A DNA stretch of 64,000 bases from Streptomyces lincolnensis (GCF_001685355.1 NZ_CP016438.1:5394001-5458000); one strand, 5' to 3'. Counted from the stretch's first letter, positions 44,282-53,901 are shown. Made by a program: numbers and translations. Notes: a model not told the origin generated them from the sequence alone.

Positions 44282-44554
44282 GAAAGACGCCGGTCAGGAC
44301 CGGTGTCGGAACGCGAAATCACCTTACCTCATGTCGGGCCCCCGGTGCTGAAGCCGTGGGGCCCGAGGGTGTTTCGGGGGTGGGACGGGGCTGCGGGGCG
44401 CGGGAGTTGGGGCGTACGGTGGAGGCGGGGAAGAGGGTCCGGGCAGGATCGGAGTGCCGCCTGGAGGGTCGTCCCACCCATCCCGTAATGTGGCTTTTGT
44501 CGTCAGGCAAGCAGCAGCCGGACGCGGCTCTTGGGGAAGGGACTCTTGGACTTG

Positions 44555-44713
44555 ATGGAGCGCACCGTCGTCCGATGTGCCGATGGGCACGTGTTCAGTA
44601 CCGCTTCGTTCCCGATGCAGCAGGCCGAGCGGCTCGGCCCCGGTCGGCTCGTTCGGTGTCCACGGTGTGCCCGGCTCCGCAGTGTGGTGCCGGTGAGCCT
44701 GGAGAAGCGGTAG
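44555..44713 (+). CDS. Small conserved Cys-containing protein
   Basis: The 52-residue product MERTVVRCADGHVFSTASFP with LVRCPRCARLRSVVPVSLEK carries one CxxC plus a separate Cys, like half a zinc ribbon. It lies in the conserved core next to tRNA-Gly. Function unknown. The start was chosen at ATG 44555, where the conserved sequence begins. Confidence 0.75.
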   Translation: MERTVVRCADGHVFSTASFPMQQAERLGPGRLVRCPRCARLRSVVPVSLEKR

Positions 44714-44827
44714 GAGCAGCACAAGCAATAAGAAGTAGGAAGTAGGAAGTAGTAGGAGTCAACGAGCGCAGGCGCGCGGGTCCCGTCCGATGGTGGTCGG
44801 TCCGCGCGCCTTGCGTATCCTCGGGGC

Positions 44828-45403
44828 GTGCTTCTCTCAGACAAGGACATCCGGGCCGAGATCGACGCCGGGCGGGTACGGATCGATCCCTACGACGAAT
44901 CCATGGTGCAGCCGTCGAGCGTTGACGTACGGCTGGACCGGTACTTCCGGGTGTTCGAGAACCACCGGTACCCCCACATCGACCCGTCGATCGAGCAGGC
45001 CGATCTGACGCGGCTCGTGGAGCCGGAGGGCGACGAGCCGTTCATCCTCCACCCCGGGGAGTTCGTCCTCGCCTCGACCTACGAGGTCATCACACTGCCC
45101 GACGATCTCGCCTCCCGGCTGGAGGGCAAGTCCTCCCTCGGGCGGCTCGGGCTGGTCACCCACTCCACCGCCGGGTTCATCGACCCCGGGTTCAGCGGGC
45201 ACGTGACCCTTGAGCTCTCCAACCTCGCCACGCTCCCCATCAAACTGTGGCCCGGCATGAAGATCGGGCAGCTGTGCCTGTTCCGGCTCAGCTCGCCGGC
45301 CGAGTTCCCCTACGGCAGTGAGCGGTACGGCTCCCGCTACCAGGGGCAGCGCGGCCCCACCGCCTCCCGCTCCTTCCTCAACTTCCACAGGACCCAGGTA
45401 TGA
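44828..45403 (+). CDS. dcd: dCTP deaminase
   Basis: The 191-residue enzyme deaminates dCTP to dUTP for thymidylate synthesis. It carries the full active site: KSSLGRLGL (S102, R106) and the catalytic Glu in HVTLELSN (E129), with spacing as in the E. coli enzyme. GTG start. It overlaps the phosphoribosyltransferase gene by 4 nt (ATGA). It is the housekeeping copy against which the two island paralogues can be compared. Confidence 0.96.
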   Translation: MLLSDKDIRAEIDAGRVRIDPYDESMVQPSSVDVRLDRYFRVFENHRYPHIDPSIEQADLTRLVEPEGDEPFILHPGEFVLASTYEVITLPDDLASRLEGKSSLGRLGLVTHSTAGFIDPGFSGHVTLELSNLATLPIKLWPGMKIGQLCLFRLSSPAEFPYGSERYGSRYQGQRGPTASRSFLNFHRTQV

Positions 45404-45915
45404 GCGCCGCGGACATACGGGAGAACCTGACCTACGAGGCATTCGGCACCGCCGTCCGCGAGCTCGCGCAGACCATCGCCGACGACGGCTACGAGCCCGA
45501 CATCGTGCTCTCCATCGCCCGCGGGGGAGTCTTCGTCGCCGGCGGGCTCGCCTACGCCCTCGACTGCAAGAACATCCACCTGGTGAACGTCGAGTTCTAC
45601 ACCGGCGTGGGCACGACCCTCGACATGCCCGTCATGCTCGCGCCCGTCCCCAACGCCATCGACTTCTCCTCCAAGAAGGTCCTCATCACCGACGACGTCG
45701 CCGACACCGGCAAGACGCTCAAGCTGGTGCGCGACTTCTGCATCGACACCGTCGCCGAGGTGCGCAGCGCCGTCATCTACGAGAAGTCCCAGTCCCTGGT
45801 GAAGTGCGAGTACGTCTGGAAGCGCACCGACGACTGGATCAACTTCCCCTGGAGTGTGCTGCCCCCCGTGCACAAGGCGGGACAGGCGCCCAAGGAGAAC
45901 AGGGAAGCGGTCTGA
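45400..45915 (+). CDS. Phosphoribosyltransferase
   Basis: The 171-residue protein has a type I PRTase fold with the PRPP loop [17 protein letters not shown] and [20 protein letters not shown] near the start. The base or acceptor is not evident from the sequence; hypoxanthine/guanine-like members look similar. It is translationally coupled to dcd, so it probably serves nucleotide salvage. Confidence 0.9.
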   Translation: MSAADIRENLTYEAFGTAVRELAQTIADDGYEPDIVLSIARGGVFVAGGLAYALDCKNIHLVNVEFYTGVGTTLDMPVMLAPVPNAIDFSSKKVLITDDVADTGKTLKLVRDFCIDTVAEVRSAVIYEKSQSLVKCEYVWKRTDDWINFPWSVLPPVHKAGQAPKENREAV

Positions 45916-45951
45916 GCCACGGGCCCGACGACGACACCGGCACGGCCGCGG

Positions 45952-46461
45952 CTACGCCACTTGCTCAAGGTTCAGTTCACTGCGTAGGGGCTCGGCGCGC
46001 CACATGGCCACCAGCTGGGGGTACGACGCCATGAACCGGCGTGCGTCTCCGAGCGCGGCGGTCCGGGCAGCGCCGATCGCGGTGAAGTCGAACCCGGTGT
46101 TCTGATGCCCGAGGCTGTCGAGATCGGCCCACGCCGGGTCCTCGGCGAAGACGAGCAGCAGCTCCACCGCCCAGTACTCGGGCTGGCAGTCGGGGTCGCC
46201 CAGCTCACCGGCCCCGGTCACCGCGAGCCGGCGCCGGAAGGACAGCGCCGGCTGGTCGTCGTTCCAGCTCCACCTGCCCCATTCGGCGATGAATCCGTCG
46301 CCGTCGTCCTGGGGCGGTTCGATCCCGTCGACGTCGATCTGGAGAAACTCGCCGAAGGCAGCCCAGGCGGCCGTGACATCGCGTACGGCGTCGGCCTCCA
46401 TTCCGTGTCGTCCCAAGGTCTTCGCGAACGCGTCGGCGCTGGATCTCCACGGAATGGGCAT
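45952..46461 (-). CDS. Conserved hypothetical protein
   Basis: The 169-residue acidic protein begins MPIPWRSSADAFAKTLGRHG and contains FLQIDVDGIEPPQDDGDGFI and WNDDQPALSFRRRLAVTGAG. It is soluble, with no signal peptide. A Streptomyces-type conserved protein of unknown function; the start is chosen without a strong ribosome binding site. It converges with the PRTase gene and is divergent from the secreted protein gene. Confidence 0.75.
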   Translation of the reverse strand: MPIPWRSSADAFAKTLGRHGMEADAVRDVTAAWAAFGEFLQIDVDGIEPPQDDGDGFIAEWGRWSWNDDQPALSFRRRLAVTGAGELGDPDCQPEYWAVELLLVFAEDPAWADLDSLGHQNTGFDFTAIGAARTAALGDARRFMASYPQLVAMWRAEPLRSELNLEQVA

Positions 46462-46619
46462 GCGGGATGCTAACCCCACGCCCCCTGATCAAGAACTGGG
46501 TAAGAACCCCGCCCCCCACACCCCCCACCTACAACCTTCCACCCCAGCAGGTCGTCCAACTCGCGCCCGGTGCTGGTCAAGTGTGCCGGGGTGGAAAATC
46601 TGTCCCATTGGGGGATGTC

Positions 46620-47969
46620 ATGAGTTCTGTCTCGGTCGGGCGTGTGGTGCGTCGCGGGGCATGTGCCGGGGTCGTGGGGGCGTTGGTGCTCGCCGGGCTC
46701 GGGAGTGGGGTCGCTTTCGGTGATGACGAGCCGCAGAGCGATCAGTTGTGGATCCAGGCGCCGTACGAGCAGACGGTCATCGTCGCTCCGGAGGGCGGGG
46801 CCGCGCAGTACCGGTCGCTGGCGCTCGGGCTGTACCACGACAACGCCGGCTTCACCGTGACAGGTGGCCGGCTGACGGTCGACGTGTCCGGGCTCGCCGG
46901 GGTCGCCGAGGTGGAATGGCCGGACAACTGCACGCCGGACGACGCCGGCACCGTAGCCGTGTGCGACACCGGAGACGTGCCGACCCGGTACAGCGCGCAG
47001 GTGCAGCTGAAGGTGCGGGCCGCGGCCGGTGCCGCCGTGGGTGCGCAGGGGGCGATCGAGTACTCCGCCACGGCCACCGGCGGGCCCGACGGCACGCTCA
47101 CCGCCCCGGAGGGCTCCGCGGAGACGTCCGTCACCGTCGGATCCGGGCCCGACCTCGGCGTCAGCGCCCCGCAGGACGTCACCGGCGTCGCGCCCGGCAC
47201 CGGCCTCACCGTGCCGTTCTCCGTCACCAACACCGGCAACGAGACCGCCCACGGCTTCAGCGTGCAGATGTGGGCGACGTACGGCCTCGACGTCATCACC
47301 CGCTACCCGCAGTGCACCTACACCGGGCCGGAGGACGGCGGCGAGTACACGCCCACGACCTACGTCACCTGCACCTTCGACACCGACATCGCGCCCGGCG
47401 CCACCGTGGAGCTGCCGCAGCCGCTGCAACTCGCCGTCACCGACCGCGCGCTGTTCGAGCGGTTCGACTACACCGTCCAGCCCGGCGGCGACGCCACCGA
47501 CCTCGACAGCTCGGACAACGGTCGCGCCTGGCACATCGACGCCGACAACACCGCCGACTTCGCCGTGCGCGGTACGGAGGTGAGCGGCGCGGAGGGCGAC
47601 ACCGTCACCGCCGGTTTCCGCTTCGTCAACCGCGGCCCGGCCTGGGTCGGCAACGTCGCCTCCGGTGACCCGGTCGCCGTGATCGACTACTACCTCCCCG
47701 AGGGCACGACGGCCACCTCGGTGCCCGACACCTGCCACACCGCCGTGACCTCCGGCGACGACCCCACCATCGGCCACTACGCCTGCACCCTCCCGCTGTG
47801 GGCCAAGCCCGACCTGAAGGTCGACTTCCCCTTCCGGCTGCGCGTCGACCGGGTCGTCCCCGACGCGACCGGCAGCGTCACCGTCCACCCCCACTCCGAC
47901 CGGTCCACCACCTTCGACCCCAACCTCAGGAACAACACGGCCAAGGTGGTCCTCAACCCGGCCGACTGA
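46620..47969 (+). CDS. Secreted protein with CARDB/DUF11-like beta repeats
   Basis: The 449-residue product has a signal peptide (VVRRGACAGVVGALVLAGLG, cleavage near VAFGDDE) and then repeated beta-sandwich regions. The repeats include VTGVAPGTGLTVPFSVTNTG and VSGAEGDTVTAGFRFVNRGP, typical of CARDB/DUF11 adhesion-like modules, and several Cys pairs. There is no C-terminal anchor, so it should be released or loosely held. Function is probably surface or matrix related. GGGGA precedes the ATG. Confidence 0.8.
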   Translation: MSSVSVGRVVRRGACAGVVGALVLAGLGSGVAFGDDEPQSDQLWIQAPYEQTVIVAPEGGAAQYRSLALGLYHDNAGFTVTGGRLTVDVSGLAGVAEVEWPDNCTPDDAGTVAVCDTGDVPTRYSAQVQLKVRAAAGAAVGAQGAIEYSATATGGPDGTLTAPEGSAETSVTVGSGPDLGVSAPQDVTGVAPGTGLTVPFSVTNTGNETAHGFSVQMWATYGLDVITRYPQCTYTGPEDGGEYTPTTYVTCTFDTDIAPGATVELPQPLQLAVTDRALFERFDYTVQPGGDATDLDSSDNGRAWHIDADNTADFAVRGTEVSGAEGDTVTAGFRFVNRGPAWVGNVASGDPVAVIDYYLPEGTTATSVPDTCHTAVTSGDDPTIGHYACTLPLWAKPDLKVDFPFRLRVDRVVPDATGSVTVHPHSDRSTTFDPNLRNNTAKVVLNPAD

Positions 47970-47990
47970 CCCCGGGACGCAGGCAGAAAA

Positions 47991-48023
47991 AGGGCTCCCG
48001 GCGACACCATCGCCGGGAGCCCT
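47991..48023. terminator. Bidirectional terminator
   Basis: Perfect 13-nt arms, AGGGCTCCCGGCG / CGCCGGGAGCCCT, between the convergent ends of the secreted protein and Yip1 genes. Confidence 0.9.
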
Positions 48024-48055
48024 TCACCGTCGTAGCGGGAAAGTCCTCGTAACCC

Positions 48056-49012
48056 CTAGAACGTGCCCAGCTTCACGATCGACAGCAGCGCGATCAGCTG
48101 GATCGCCGACGCGCCCAGCGCCTTCGGCCAGGGCAGGTCGTGGGACTTGGACACCATGAGGGTGAGCAGGGCGCCGGCCACCACCCAGGTGGCCCAGCCG
48201 AGGATCTGGACGAAGGGCGCGTCGCCGCCGAGGAACATGGCGAAGACGAGGCGGGGGGCGTCCGTGAGGGACATGATCAGCATGGAGAGGCCGACCGTGG
48301 GCTGCCAGGCGCCGTCACCGCCGAGCTGGCGGGCCAGGCTGTGGGTGACCACGCCCAGGACGAAGGACGACAGCACCATCGCCACCGCGGTGACCAGGAC
48401 GATCGGGACCGCGTTCGACAGGGTCGCGTTGATCGCGTCCTCGCGGGCGCCGTCGAAGCCGAAGACCGCGAGCAGGCCGTAGAGGAAGGACACGACGAGG
48501 GCCGGGCCCCACATCGTGTAGTCGCGCATCTGGAGGAAGGTCTGGTTGGGGGACAGGAAGATGCCCCGCAGCAGTTGCTTCCAGTGCAGGCGCGGGCCGA
48601 TCGGGCCGGCCGGGGCCGAGCCCGCCTGGTAGGTCGCGCCCTGGGTGTACGGGTCCTCACCGACCGAGAACGCCTGTGTGTGGCCGGGGTTGTTGGCCGC
48701 GTACGGGTCCGGGCCGCCCTGCGGGGCGTGGTGCGAGGGATGGTCGCCGAAGTACTCCGGCTCGCCGTGCCCGCCCTGGGGCGCCTGTCCGCCGTAGCCG
48801 CCGGGCCCCGGGTGACCGCCGTTCGTCTGCGGCCACGGACTGCCGCCGCCGCGGCCGTACGACGGCTGCTGTTGCGGGTACGGCTGAGGCGCCGCCGGCG
48901 GGTAGCCGTACGACGGCCCCTGCGGCGCCTGCTGTCCGTGCGGGGGTTGTTGCGGTCGCGCTTGCGGGGCGCGGTTGTCCCGGCCGCCGCGTCCGATCCT
49001 GAATCCAGCCAC
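48056..49012 (-). CDS. Yip1-family membrane protein
   Basis: The 318-residue protein has a Pro/Gln/Gly-rich cytoplasmic N-terminal half (residues 1-140) and a C-terminal Yip1 domain. The domain has about five membrane helices (ALVVSFLYGLLAVFGFDGAR, VPIVLVTAVAMVLSSFVLGV, ILGWATWVVAGALLTLMVSK, ASAIQLIALLSIV). The start is a GTG at 49012. Bacterial members are of unknown function. The disordered part may mediate partner contacts. Confidence 0.85.
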   Translation of the reverse strand: MAGFRIGRGGRDNRAPQARPQQPPHGQQAPQGPSYGYPPAAPQPYPQQQPSYGRGGGSPWPQTNGGHPGPGGYGGQAPQGGHGEPEYFGDHPSHHAPQGGPDPYAANNPGHTQAFSVGEDPYTQGATYQAGSAPAGPIGPRLHWKQLLRGIFLSPNQTFLQMRDYTMWGPALVVSFLYGLLAVFGFDGAREDAINATLSNAVPIVLVTAVAMVLSSFVLGVVTHSLARQLGGDGAWQPTVGLSMLIMSLTDAPRLVFAMFLGGDAPFVQILGWATWVVAGALLTLMVSKSHDLPWPKALGASAIQLIALLSIVKLGTF

Positions 49013-49111
49013 GTCTTCGAACGTACCTGGTCCCGGAGAATGACGTGCCGGGCCCGGTGGATCGGGCCCGCCTTTGCGGCCGAGCTGTGACATCCGTTGC
49101 CGAGACCGTAA

Positions 49112-50614
49112 TCAGGTCTCAGCATCCCGGGCATTTCGGCCCGGAAGGTCCGTCACATCACCAAAGCGTGAGGGCCTCGGCTTGAGTACGGTCTCTCGCT
49201 TCCGTCTGCCGCTGGTGCGGCAGGTTGCGCCACCTGCCCGCACCGCGCTCGCCTTGCGGCGGGTGCGGGTGACACGGGTCTTCTGGTCGGCTCCACGAGG
49301 CTTCGACACCACCGGGGCGGTGTCCTGGCCTCCGGCCACTCCGGTACCAGTTACTGCGGCTGCCGCGAGCGCGGCGAGGTTGAGTGCGGCGTTGTCGTCC
49401 CGGTCCAGAACCAGGCCGCAGGCGTCGCATTCGTAGGTCCGGACGTGCAGCGGCAGCTTGGCTTTCACCGCGCCGCACCCGGAACAGGTCTTGGAGGAGG
49501 GGTACCAGCGGTCCGCCACCACGATACGGGTGGCGTGGCGCCGACTGGTCTTGTAGGCGAGCTGGCGGCGGATCTCGCCGAATCCGGCATCGGCGATGCG
49601 GCGGGCCAGGCGCCGGTTCTTGAGCATCCCGGCGACGTTCAGGTCTTCGACCACGACTGTGCCGTACTCGGCTGCCACCTTCGTGGTCAGCTTGTGCAGG
49701 GCATCGGCGCGGAGGTTCGCCACCCGGTGATGCATCTTGTTGCGGGCGGCGTTGGCCTTCTCCCACCGCTTCGACGGCTTCTGTCCGGTGCGCCGGTCGG
49801 GGCCTTGTCGGCGGGAGACGGTGCGGGAGGCGCGGCGCAGCTGCTTGCCTGCCCGTTCGTAGTGCCCGGGGTTGGGGACGGTGCGGATCTCACCCGTACT
49901 GTCGGCCATCACCGCGAGGGTCTTCACACCGAGGTCGATACCGACCGCCGCGTCCGGGCGCGCCACCGGTTCGAGGTCGCGTTTGACCTCGGTCTGGAAG
50001 GAGACGAACCAGCGTCCGCGTTCGTGCCGGACGGTCGCGGACAGGATGCGGGCGGTCCCGGCCTTGACGCGGACGAGGAGGCCGCTGGGGGGCTCATGGA
50101 CGCGGATCGTCCCGAGCCGGGGCAGCGTGACGTGTCGGCCGTCGGTGTCGACGCGGATCGTGCCGGTCGTGAACCGGCATGTGAGGCGCGCTTTCCGCTT
50201 CGACTTGAACCGGGGCGTGCCCATCCGCTTGCCGTGCCGCTTGCTCTGCTTGGACTTGGCGTAGTTGTCGAACGCGGACGACGCATTCGCCAGGCCGGTG
50301 GAGTACGCCTCCTTGGAGTTCTCCTCCCACCAGGCGGCGAACCTCAAATCGGTCGTCTTGGCCTGGTTGAACGCCTTCCGCAGCGACGGCAGCGACCACG
50401 GCCGCCACTCGGTCAGCTCCGCCTCGGCGATGCCGTACGTTTCCTCGGCCTTGCGCTGCCACCAGGAGGCGGTAACCCAGCCGACAGCCCAGTTGTACGC
50501 GGCACGCGCGGCACCGCAGTGCGAGCGCAGCGCGTGCTCCTGGGTGGCGTTCGGGTCCAGGGCGAACCGGTACGCCTGCACGACGAACCCGGGCTGCGGC
50601 TGGAACTTCTTCAC
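49112..50614 (-). CDS. tnpB: TnpB RNA-guided endonuclease of an IS607 element
   Basis: The 500-residue protein carries all RuvC-type acidic residues: AAVGIDLGVKTLAV, TVVVEDLNVAGML, and DRDDNAALNLAAL. A four-Cys zinc finger is intact (TCSGCGAVKA, YECDACGLVL). The N-terminal part (FVVQAYRFALDPNATQEHAL) is the family's opening. It should cut DNA guided by an RNA made from the element's own 3' end. The GTG start overlaps the recombinase stop. The frame is intact, so it may be active. Confidence 0.92.
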   Translation of the reverse strand: MKKFQPQPGFVVQAYRFALDPNATQEHALRSHCGAARAAYNWAVGWVTASWWQRKAEETYGIAEAELTEWRPWSLPSLRKAFNQAKTTDLRFAAWWEENSKEAYSTGLANASSAFDNYAKSKQSKRHGKRMGTPRFKSKRKARLTCRFTTGTIRVDTDGRHVTLPRLGTIRVHEPPSGLLVRVKAGTARILSATVRHERGRWFVSFQTEVKRDLEPVARPDAAVGIDLGVKTLAVMADSTGEIRTVPNPGHYERAGKQLRRASRTVSRRQGPDRRTGQKPSKRWEKANAARNKMHHRVANLRADALHKLTTKVAAEYGTVVVEDLNVAGMLKNRRLARRIADAGFGEIRRQLAYKTSRRHATRIVVADRWYPSSKTCSGCGAVKAKLPLHVRTYECDACGLVLDRDDNAALNLAALAAAAVTGTGVAGGQDTAPVVSKPRGADQKTRVTRTRRKASAVRAGGATCRTSGRRKRETVLKPRPSRFGDVTDLPGRNARDAET

Positions 50615-51186
50615 TCGGCGGCCTCGCCGGTCGCTACCGCGACCGCGCGGGCGGCCCGGTTCTCCGCCGCCCGCCGTCCGTACAGGCGGGCACACATCGA
50701 GGTCAGTACCTCGGTGATGTCCCGCACCAGGACATCGGCGGTCTCGGTGGGGTCGAGGACGACCAGGCGCCGCCCGGATGCGATCAGGACGGCTTCGAGG
50801 TGTTCGACGCCGAACAGGGCCAGCCGGTCGCGGTGCTCAACCACGATCACCGCCGCCTGCGGGTCGGACAGCAGGCGGTGCAGCTTGCGGCGCCGCCCGT
50901 TCAGCCCTGAATCCACTTCGGTGACGACCTCGGCAACGGCCAGGCCCAGCCTGTTCGCGCCGGACACGACCCGGGCGGCCTGCCGGTCAAGGTCACTCTT
51001 CTGTTCAGCGGACGACACGCGGCAGTACGCCACGACACGCCCGTGTGACTGGACGGCGGCCTCGTCGACCAGCCACGTCCCGGACGGCGCCTGGCGAACG
51101 GGGACGGGCATCTTCCCGTCCTTCACCCACCGCCAGGCGGTCTGGTAGCTCACGCCCTGCTGACGCGCCCACTCCGAAAGCTTCAC
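50611..51186 (-). CDS. tnpA: IS607-family serine recombinase
   Basis: The 191-residue protein has an N-terminal MerR-like helix-turn-helix (LSEWARQQGVSYQTAWRWVK). A small serine-recombinase domain follows, with the catalytic Ser in VVAYCRVSSAEQKSDLDRQ, then VIVVEHRDRLALFGVEHLEA. It transposes the element as the partner of TnpB. The HTH lies before the catalytic domain, the reverse of typical resolvases but normal for IS607. Confidence 0.93.
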   Translation of the reverse strand: MKLSEWARQQGVSYQTAWRWVKDGKMPVPVRQAPSGTWLVDEAAVQSHGRVVAYCRVSSAEQKSDLDRQAARVVSGANRLGLAVAEVVTEVDSGLNGRRRKLHRLLSDPQAAVIVVEHRDRLALFGVEHLEAVLIASGRRLVVLDPTETADVLVRDITEVLTSMCARLYGRRAAENRAARAVAVATGEAAE

Positions 51187-51218
51187 GAGGCCACGCTAAT
51201 CGAGATATGTGACTAGAA

Positions 51219-51419
51219 GTGACTATGAATGACCAGAAAATCTGTAGCAGCTTTCACCCATTCGCGTGCTTCGTGACAGGCGCCATCGGCGGGACGACGG
51301 TCCGGTGTCTGCCCGCCGACCAGCAGGTCCGCTTCCACCAGGGCTACGAGCCGTCCGAGCGCGACCGGCACGACATGGCCCAACTCCGCCGGGCCTTCGG
51401 GATCGCCACACACTTCTGA
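51219..51419 (+). pseudogene. Short ORF next to the IS607 left end
   Basis: A 66-residue frame ends QGYEPSERDRHDMAQLRRAF, then GIATHF. The tail looks protein-like but the N-terminal part overlaps the IS607 flank. It may be the remnant of a chromosomal gene cut by the insertion; family unknown. Confidence 0.35.
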
Positions 51420-51506
51420 ACGCCGACGCCCCTGCCCGGGAACGCCGACGCCCCTGCCCGGGAACGCCGACGCCCCTGCCCGGGAACGCCGACGCCCCCT
51501 GCCCGG
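51418..51506. repeat. Four tandem copies of a 22-bp unit
   Basis: GAACGCCGACGCCCCTGCCCGG is repeated head to tail at 51418, 51440, 51462 and 51484; the last unit has one extra C. The final unit runs into the terminator of the Fe-S gene. No spacers, so it is not CRISPR. Confidence 0.9.
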
Positions 51507-51523
51507 GAAGGACAGGGGGCGTC
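51491..51523 (-). terminator. Terminator of the Fe-S oxidoreductase gene
   Basis: Perfect arms GACGCCCCCTG (51491-51501) and CAGGGGGCGTC (51513-51523), 22 nt past the stop codon at 51545. The left arm is formed by the last unit of the 22-bp tandem repeat. Confidence 0.8.
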
Positions 51524-51544
51524 TCAACGCGCTTACAGCGGCGG

Positions 51545-53842
51545 CTACTTCACCGGCTGCGGCTCCGGCTGGCTCTCCGCCTCCGTCGAGCCCGCCGGGG
51601 GCTCGTCGTCGTCCGAGGCCGGGGTCTTGACCGACTCCAGGAGCAGCTGGGCGACGTCGACGACCTGGATCGACTCCTTCGCCTTGCCCTCGTTCTTTTT
51701 GCCGTTGACCGAGTCGGTGAGCATGACCAGGCAGAACGGGCAGGCCGTGGACACGATGTCGGGGTTGACCGAGAGGGCTTCATCGACGCGCTCGTTGTTG
51801 ATGCGCTTGCCGATCCGCTCCTCCATCCACATCCGCGCACCACCGGCGCCGCAGCAGAAGCCGCGCTCCTTGTGGCGGTGCATCTCCTGCTGACGCAGGC
51901 CCGGGACGGCCGTCATGATCTCGCGCGGGGGCGTGTAGATCTTGTTGTGGCGGCCCAGGTAGCAGGGGTCGTGGTAGGTGATGATGCCCTCGACCGGGGT
52001 CACCGGGACGAGCTTGCCCTCGTCCACCAGGTGCTGGAGCAGCTGGGTGTGGTGGATGACCTCGTAGTCGCCGCCGAGCTGCGGGTATTCGTTGTCGAGG
52101 GTGTTGAGGCAGTGCGGGCAGGTGGCGACGATCTTCTTGGCCGACTTGGGCTTCGCCGACTCGGGGACGACCTTGCCCTCGTCGTCCGTCTCCTCGCCGA
52201 ACGCCATGTTCAGCGCCATGACGTTCTCCATGCCGAGCTCCTGGAACAGGGGCTCGTTGCCGAGGCGGCGCGCGGAGTCACCGGTGCACTTCTCGTCGCC
52301 GCCCATGATCGCGAACTTGACGCCCGCCATGTGGAGGAGTTCCGCGAAGGCCTTGGTGGTCTTCTTGGCGCGGTCCTCCAGGGCGCCGGCGCAGCCGACC
52401 CAGTACAGGTACTCGACCTCGGAGAGGTCCTCGATGTCCTTGCCGACGACCGGGACCTCGAAGTCGACCTCCTTGAGCCACTCCAGGCGCTGCTTCTTCG
52501 CCAGGCCCCAGGGGTTGCCCTTCTTCTCCAGGTTCTTGAGCATCGTGCCCGCCTCGGACGGGAACGCGGACTCGATCATCACCTGGTAGCGGCGCATGTC
52601 GACGATGTGGTCGACGTGCTCGATGTCCACCGGGCACTGCTCGACGCAGGCGCCGCAGGTGGTGCAGGACCACAGGACGTCCGGGTCGATGACGCCGTTC
52701 TCCTCGGCGGTGCCGATGAGGGGGCGCTCGGCCTCGGCGAGAGCCGCCGCGGGCACCGAGGCGAGCTGCTCCTCCGATGCCTTCTCCTCGCCCTCCATGG
52801 TCTTGCCGCCGCCCGCCAGCAGGTAGGGCGCCTTGGCGTGTGCGTGGTCGCGCAGCGACATGATCAGGAGCTTGGGGGAGAGGGGCTTGCCCGTGTTCCA
52901 GGCGGGGCACTGCGACTGGCAGCGTCCGCACTCGGTGCAGGTGGAGAAGTCCAGCAGGCCCTTCCAGGAGAACTGCTCGACCTGGGAGACACCGAAGACG
53001 TCGTCGTCGCCCGGGTCGGTGAAGTCGATCGGCTCGCCGCCCGAGGTCATCGGCTGGAGGCCGCCGAGGGCGGTCCCACCGGTGGCGTCGCGCTTGAACC
53101 AGATGTTCGGGAAGGCCAGGAAGCGGTGCCAGGCCACACCCATGTTGGTGTTGAGCGAGACCGTGATCATCCAGATCATGGTGGTGCCCAGCTTGACCAT
53201 GGCGGTCAGGTAGATCAGGTTCTGGAGCGCGCCGACGCTCAGCCCCTTGAAGGCCAGGACCAGCGGGTACGAGGCGAAGTACGCGGCCTCGTAGTGCTCC
53301 ACGTGGTGGATGGCGCCTTCCAGGCCGCGCAGCACGTAGATGGCGAGGCCGATGGTGAGGATGACGTACTCGACGAAGTACGCCTGACCCATCTTGGAGC
53401 CGGCGAAGCGGGACTTGCGGCCGGGCCGCGAGGGCAGGTTCAGCAGCCGGATGACCATCAGGACCGCGATGCCGACGGTCGTCATCGCCGCGATGAACTC
53501 GATGTACAGCTCGTACGGCAGGAAGCCGCCGATCACCGGGAGCGTCCAGTCGGCCTGGAAGAGCTGGCCGTAGGCGGTGATGATGGTCGGCGGCAGCGTC
53601 AGGAAGCCGATCGCCACGAACCAGTGGGCGAAGCCGACGATGCCCCACCTGTTCATCCGGGTGTGACCGAGGAACTCACGCACCAGCGTCACGCTGCGCG
53701 CGTAGGGGTTGTCGGTCCGGGCGCCGGCGGGCAGCGGCTGGCCCAGTTTGAAGTACCGGACGAACTGGCCGATGGCGCGTGCCAGCAGCGCCACGCCGAC
53801 CACGGTCAGTACCAGCGACACGATGATCGCGGCGAGTTGCAT
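51545..53842 (-). CDS. Membrane-bound Fe-S oxidoreductase (HdrD/GlcF-type CCG domains)
   Basis: The 765-residue protein has an N-terminal membrane part of about six helices (residues 1-260, FIAAMTTVGIAVLMVIRLLN, IYLTAMVKLGTTMIWMITVS). It continues with two [4Fe-4S] motifs, CTECGRCQSQCP and CTTCGACVEQCP. Two CCG (cysteine-rich) domains follow, including CPHCLNTLDNEYPQ, YHDPCYLGRHN, FCCGAGGARMW and TACPFCLVML, and an acidic tail ends the protein. This is the layout of heterodisulfide-reductase-like electron carriers in actinobacteria. It probably passes electrons between a dehydrogenase and the quinone pool; donor unknown. Confidence 0.93.
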   Translation of the reverse strand: MQLAAIIVSLVLTVVGVALLARAIGQFVRYFKLGQPLPAGARTDNPYARSVTLVREFLGHTRMNRWGIVGFAHWFVAIGFLTLPPTIITAYGQLFQADWTLPVIGGFLPYELYIEFIAAMTTVGIAVLMVIRLLNLPSRPGRKSRFAGSKMGQAYFVEYVILTIGLAIYVLRGLEGAIHHVEHYEAAYFASYPLVLAFKGLSVGALQNLIYLTAMVKLGTTMIWMITVSLNTNMGVAWHRFLAFPNIWFKRDATGGTALGGLQPMTSGGEPIDFTDPGDDDVFGVSQVEQFSWKGLLDFSTCTECGRCQSQCPAWNTGKPLSPKLLIMSLRDHAHAKAPYLLAGGGKTMEGEEKASEEQLASVPAAALAEAERPLIGTAEENGVIDPDVLWSCTTCGACVEQCPVDIEHVDHIVDMRRYQVMIESAFPSEAGTMLKNLEKKGNPWGLAKKQRLEWLKEVDFEVPVVGKDIEDLSEVEYLYWVGCAGALEDRAKKTTKAFAELLHMAGVKFAIMGGDEKCTGDSARRLGNEPLFQELGMENVMALNMAFGEETDDEGKVVPESAKPKSAKKIVATCPHCLNTLDNEYPQLGGDYEVIHHTQLLQHLVDEGKLVPVTPVEGIITYHDPCYLGRHNKIYTPPREIMTAVPGLRQQEMHRHKERGFCCGAGGARMWMEERIGKRINNERVDEALSVNPDIVSTACPFCLVMLTDSVNGKKNEGKAKESIQVVDVAQLLLESVKTPASDDDEPPAGSTEAESQPEPQPVK

Positions 53843-53901
53843 TTCGGGGCTCCTCGGGCCTGCGAGGGGTTTCGGGGGGACCCACCTGGGGTTCCCCGAG
53901 A

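Larger units (their letters stand above)
49085..51215 (-). mobile_element. IS607-type insertion sequence (TnpA + TnpB)
   Basis: The pair of a MerR-HTH serine recombinase and a TnpB nuclease, overlapping by 4 nt, is the IS607 arrangement. The exact ends are not resolved because these elements lack inverted repeats. The limits given are estimates from the gene ends and from where flanking sequence changes. It lies between core genes (Yip1 and the Fe-S protein). Confidence 0.85.

Noticed and set aside
51418..51506. Possible CRISPR array
   Set aside because: Repeats are directly adjacent with no spacers, and no cas genes are in the window.
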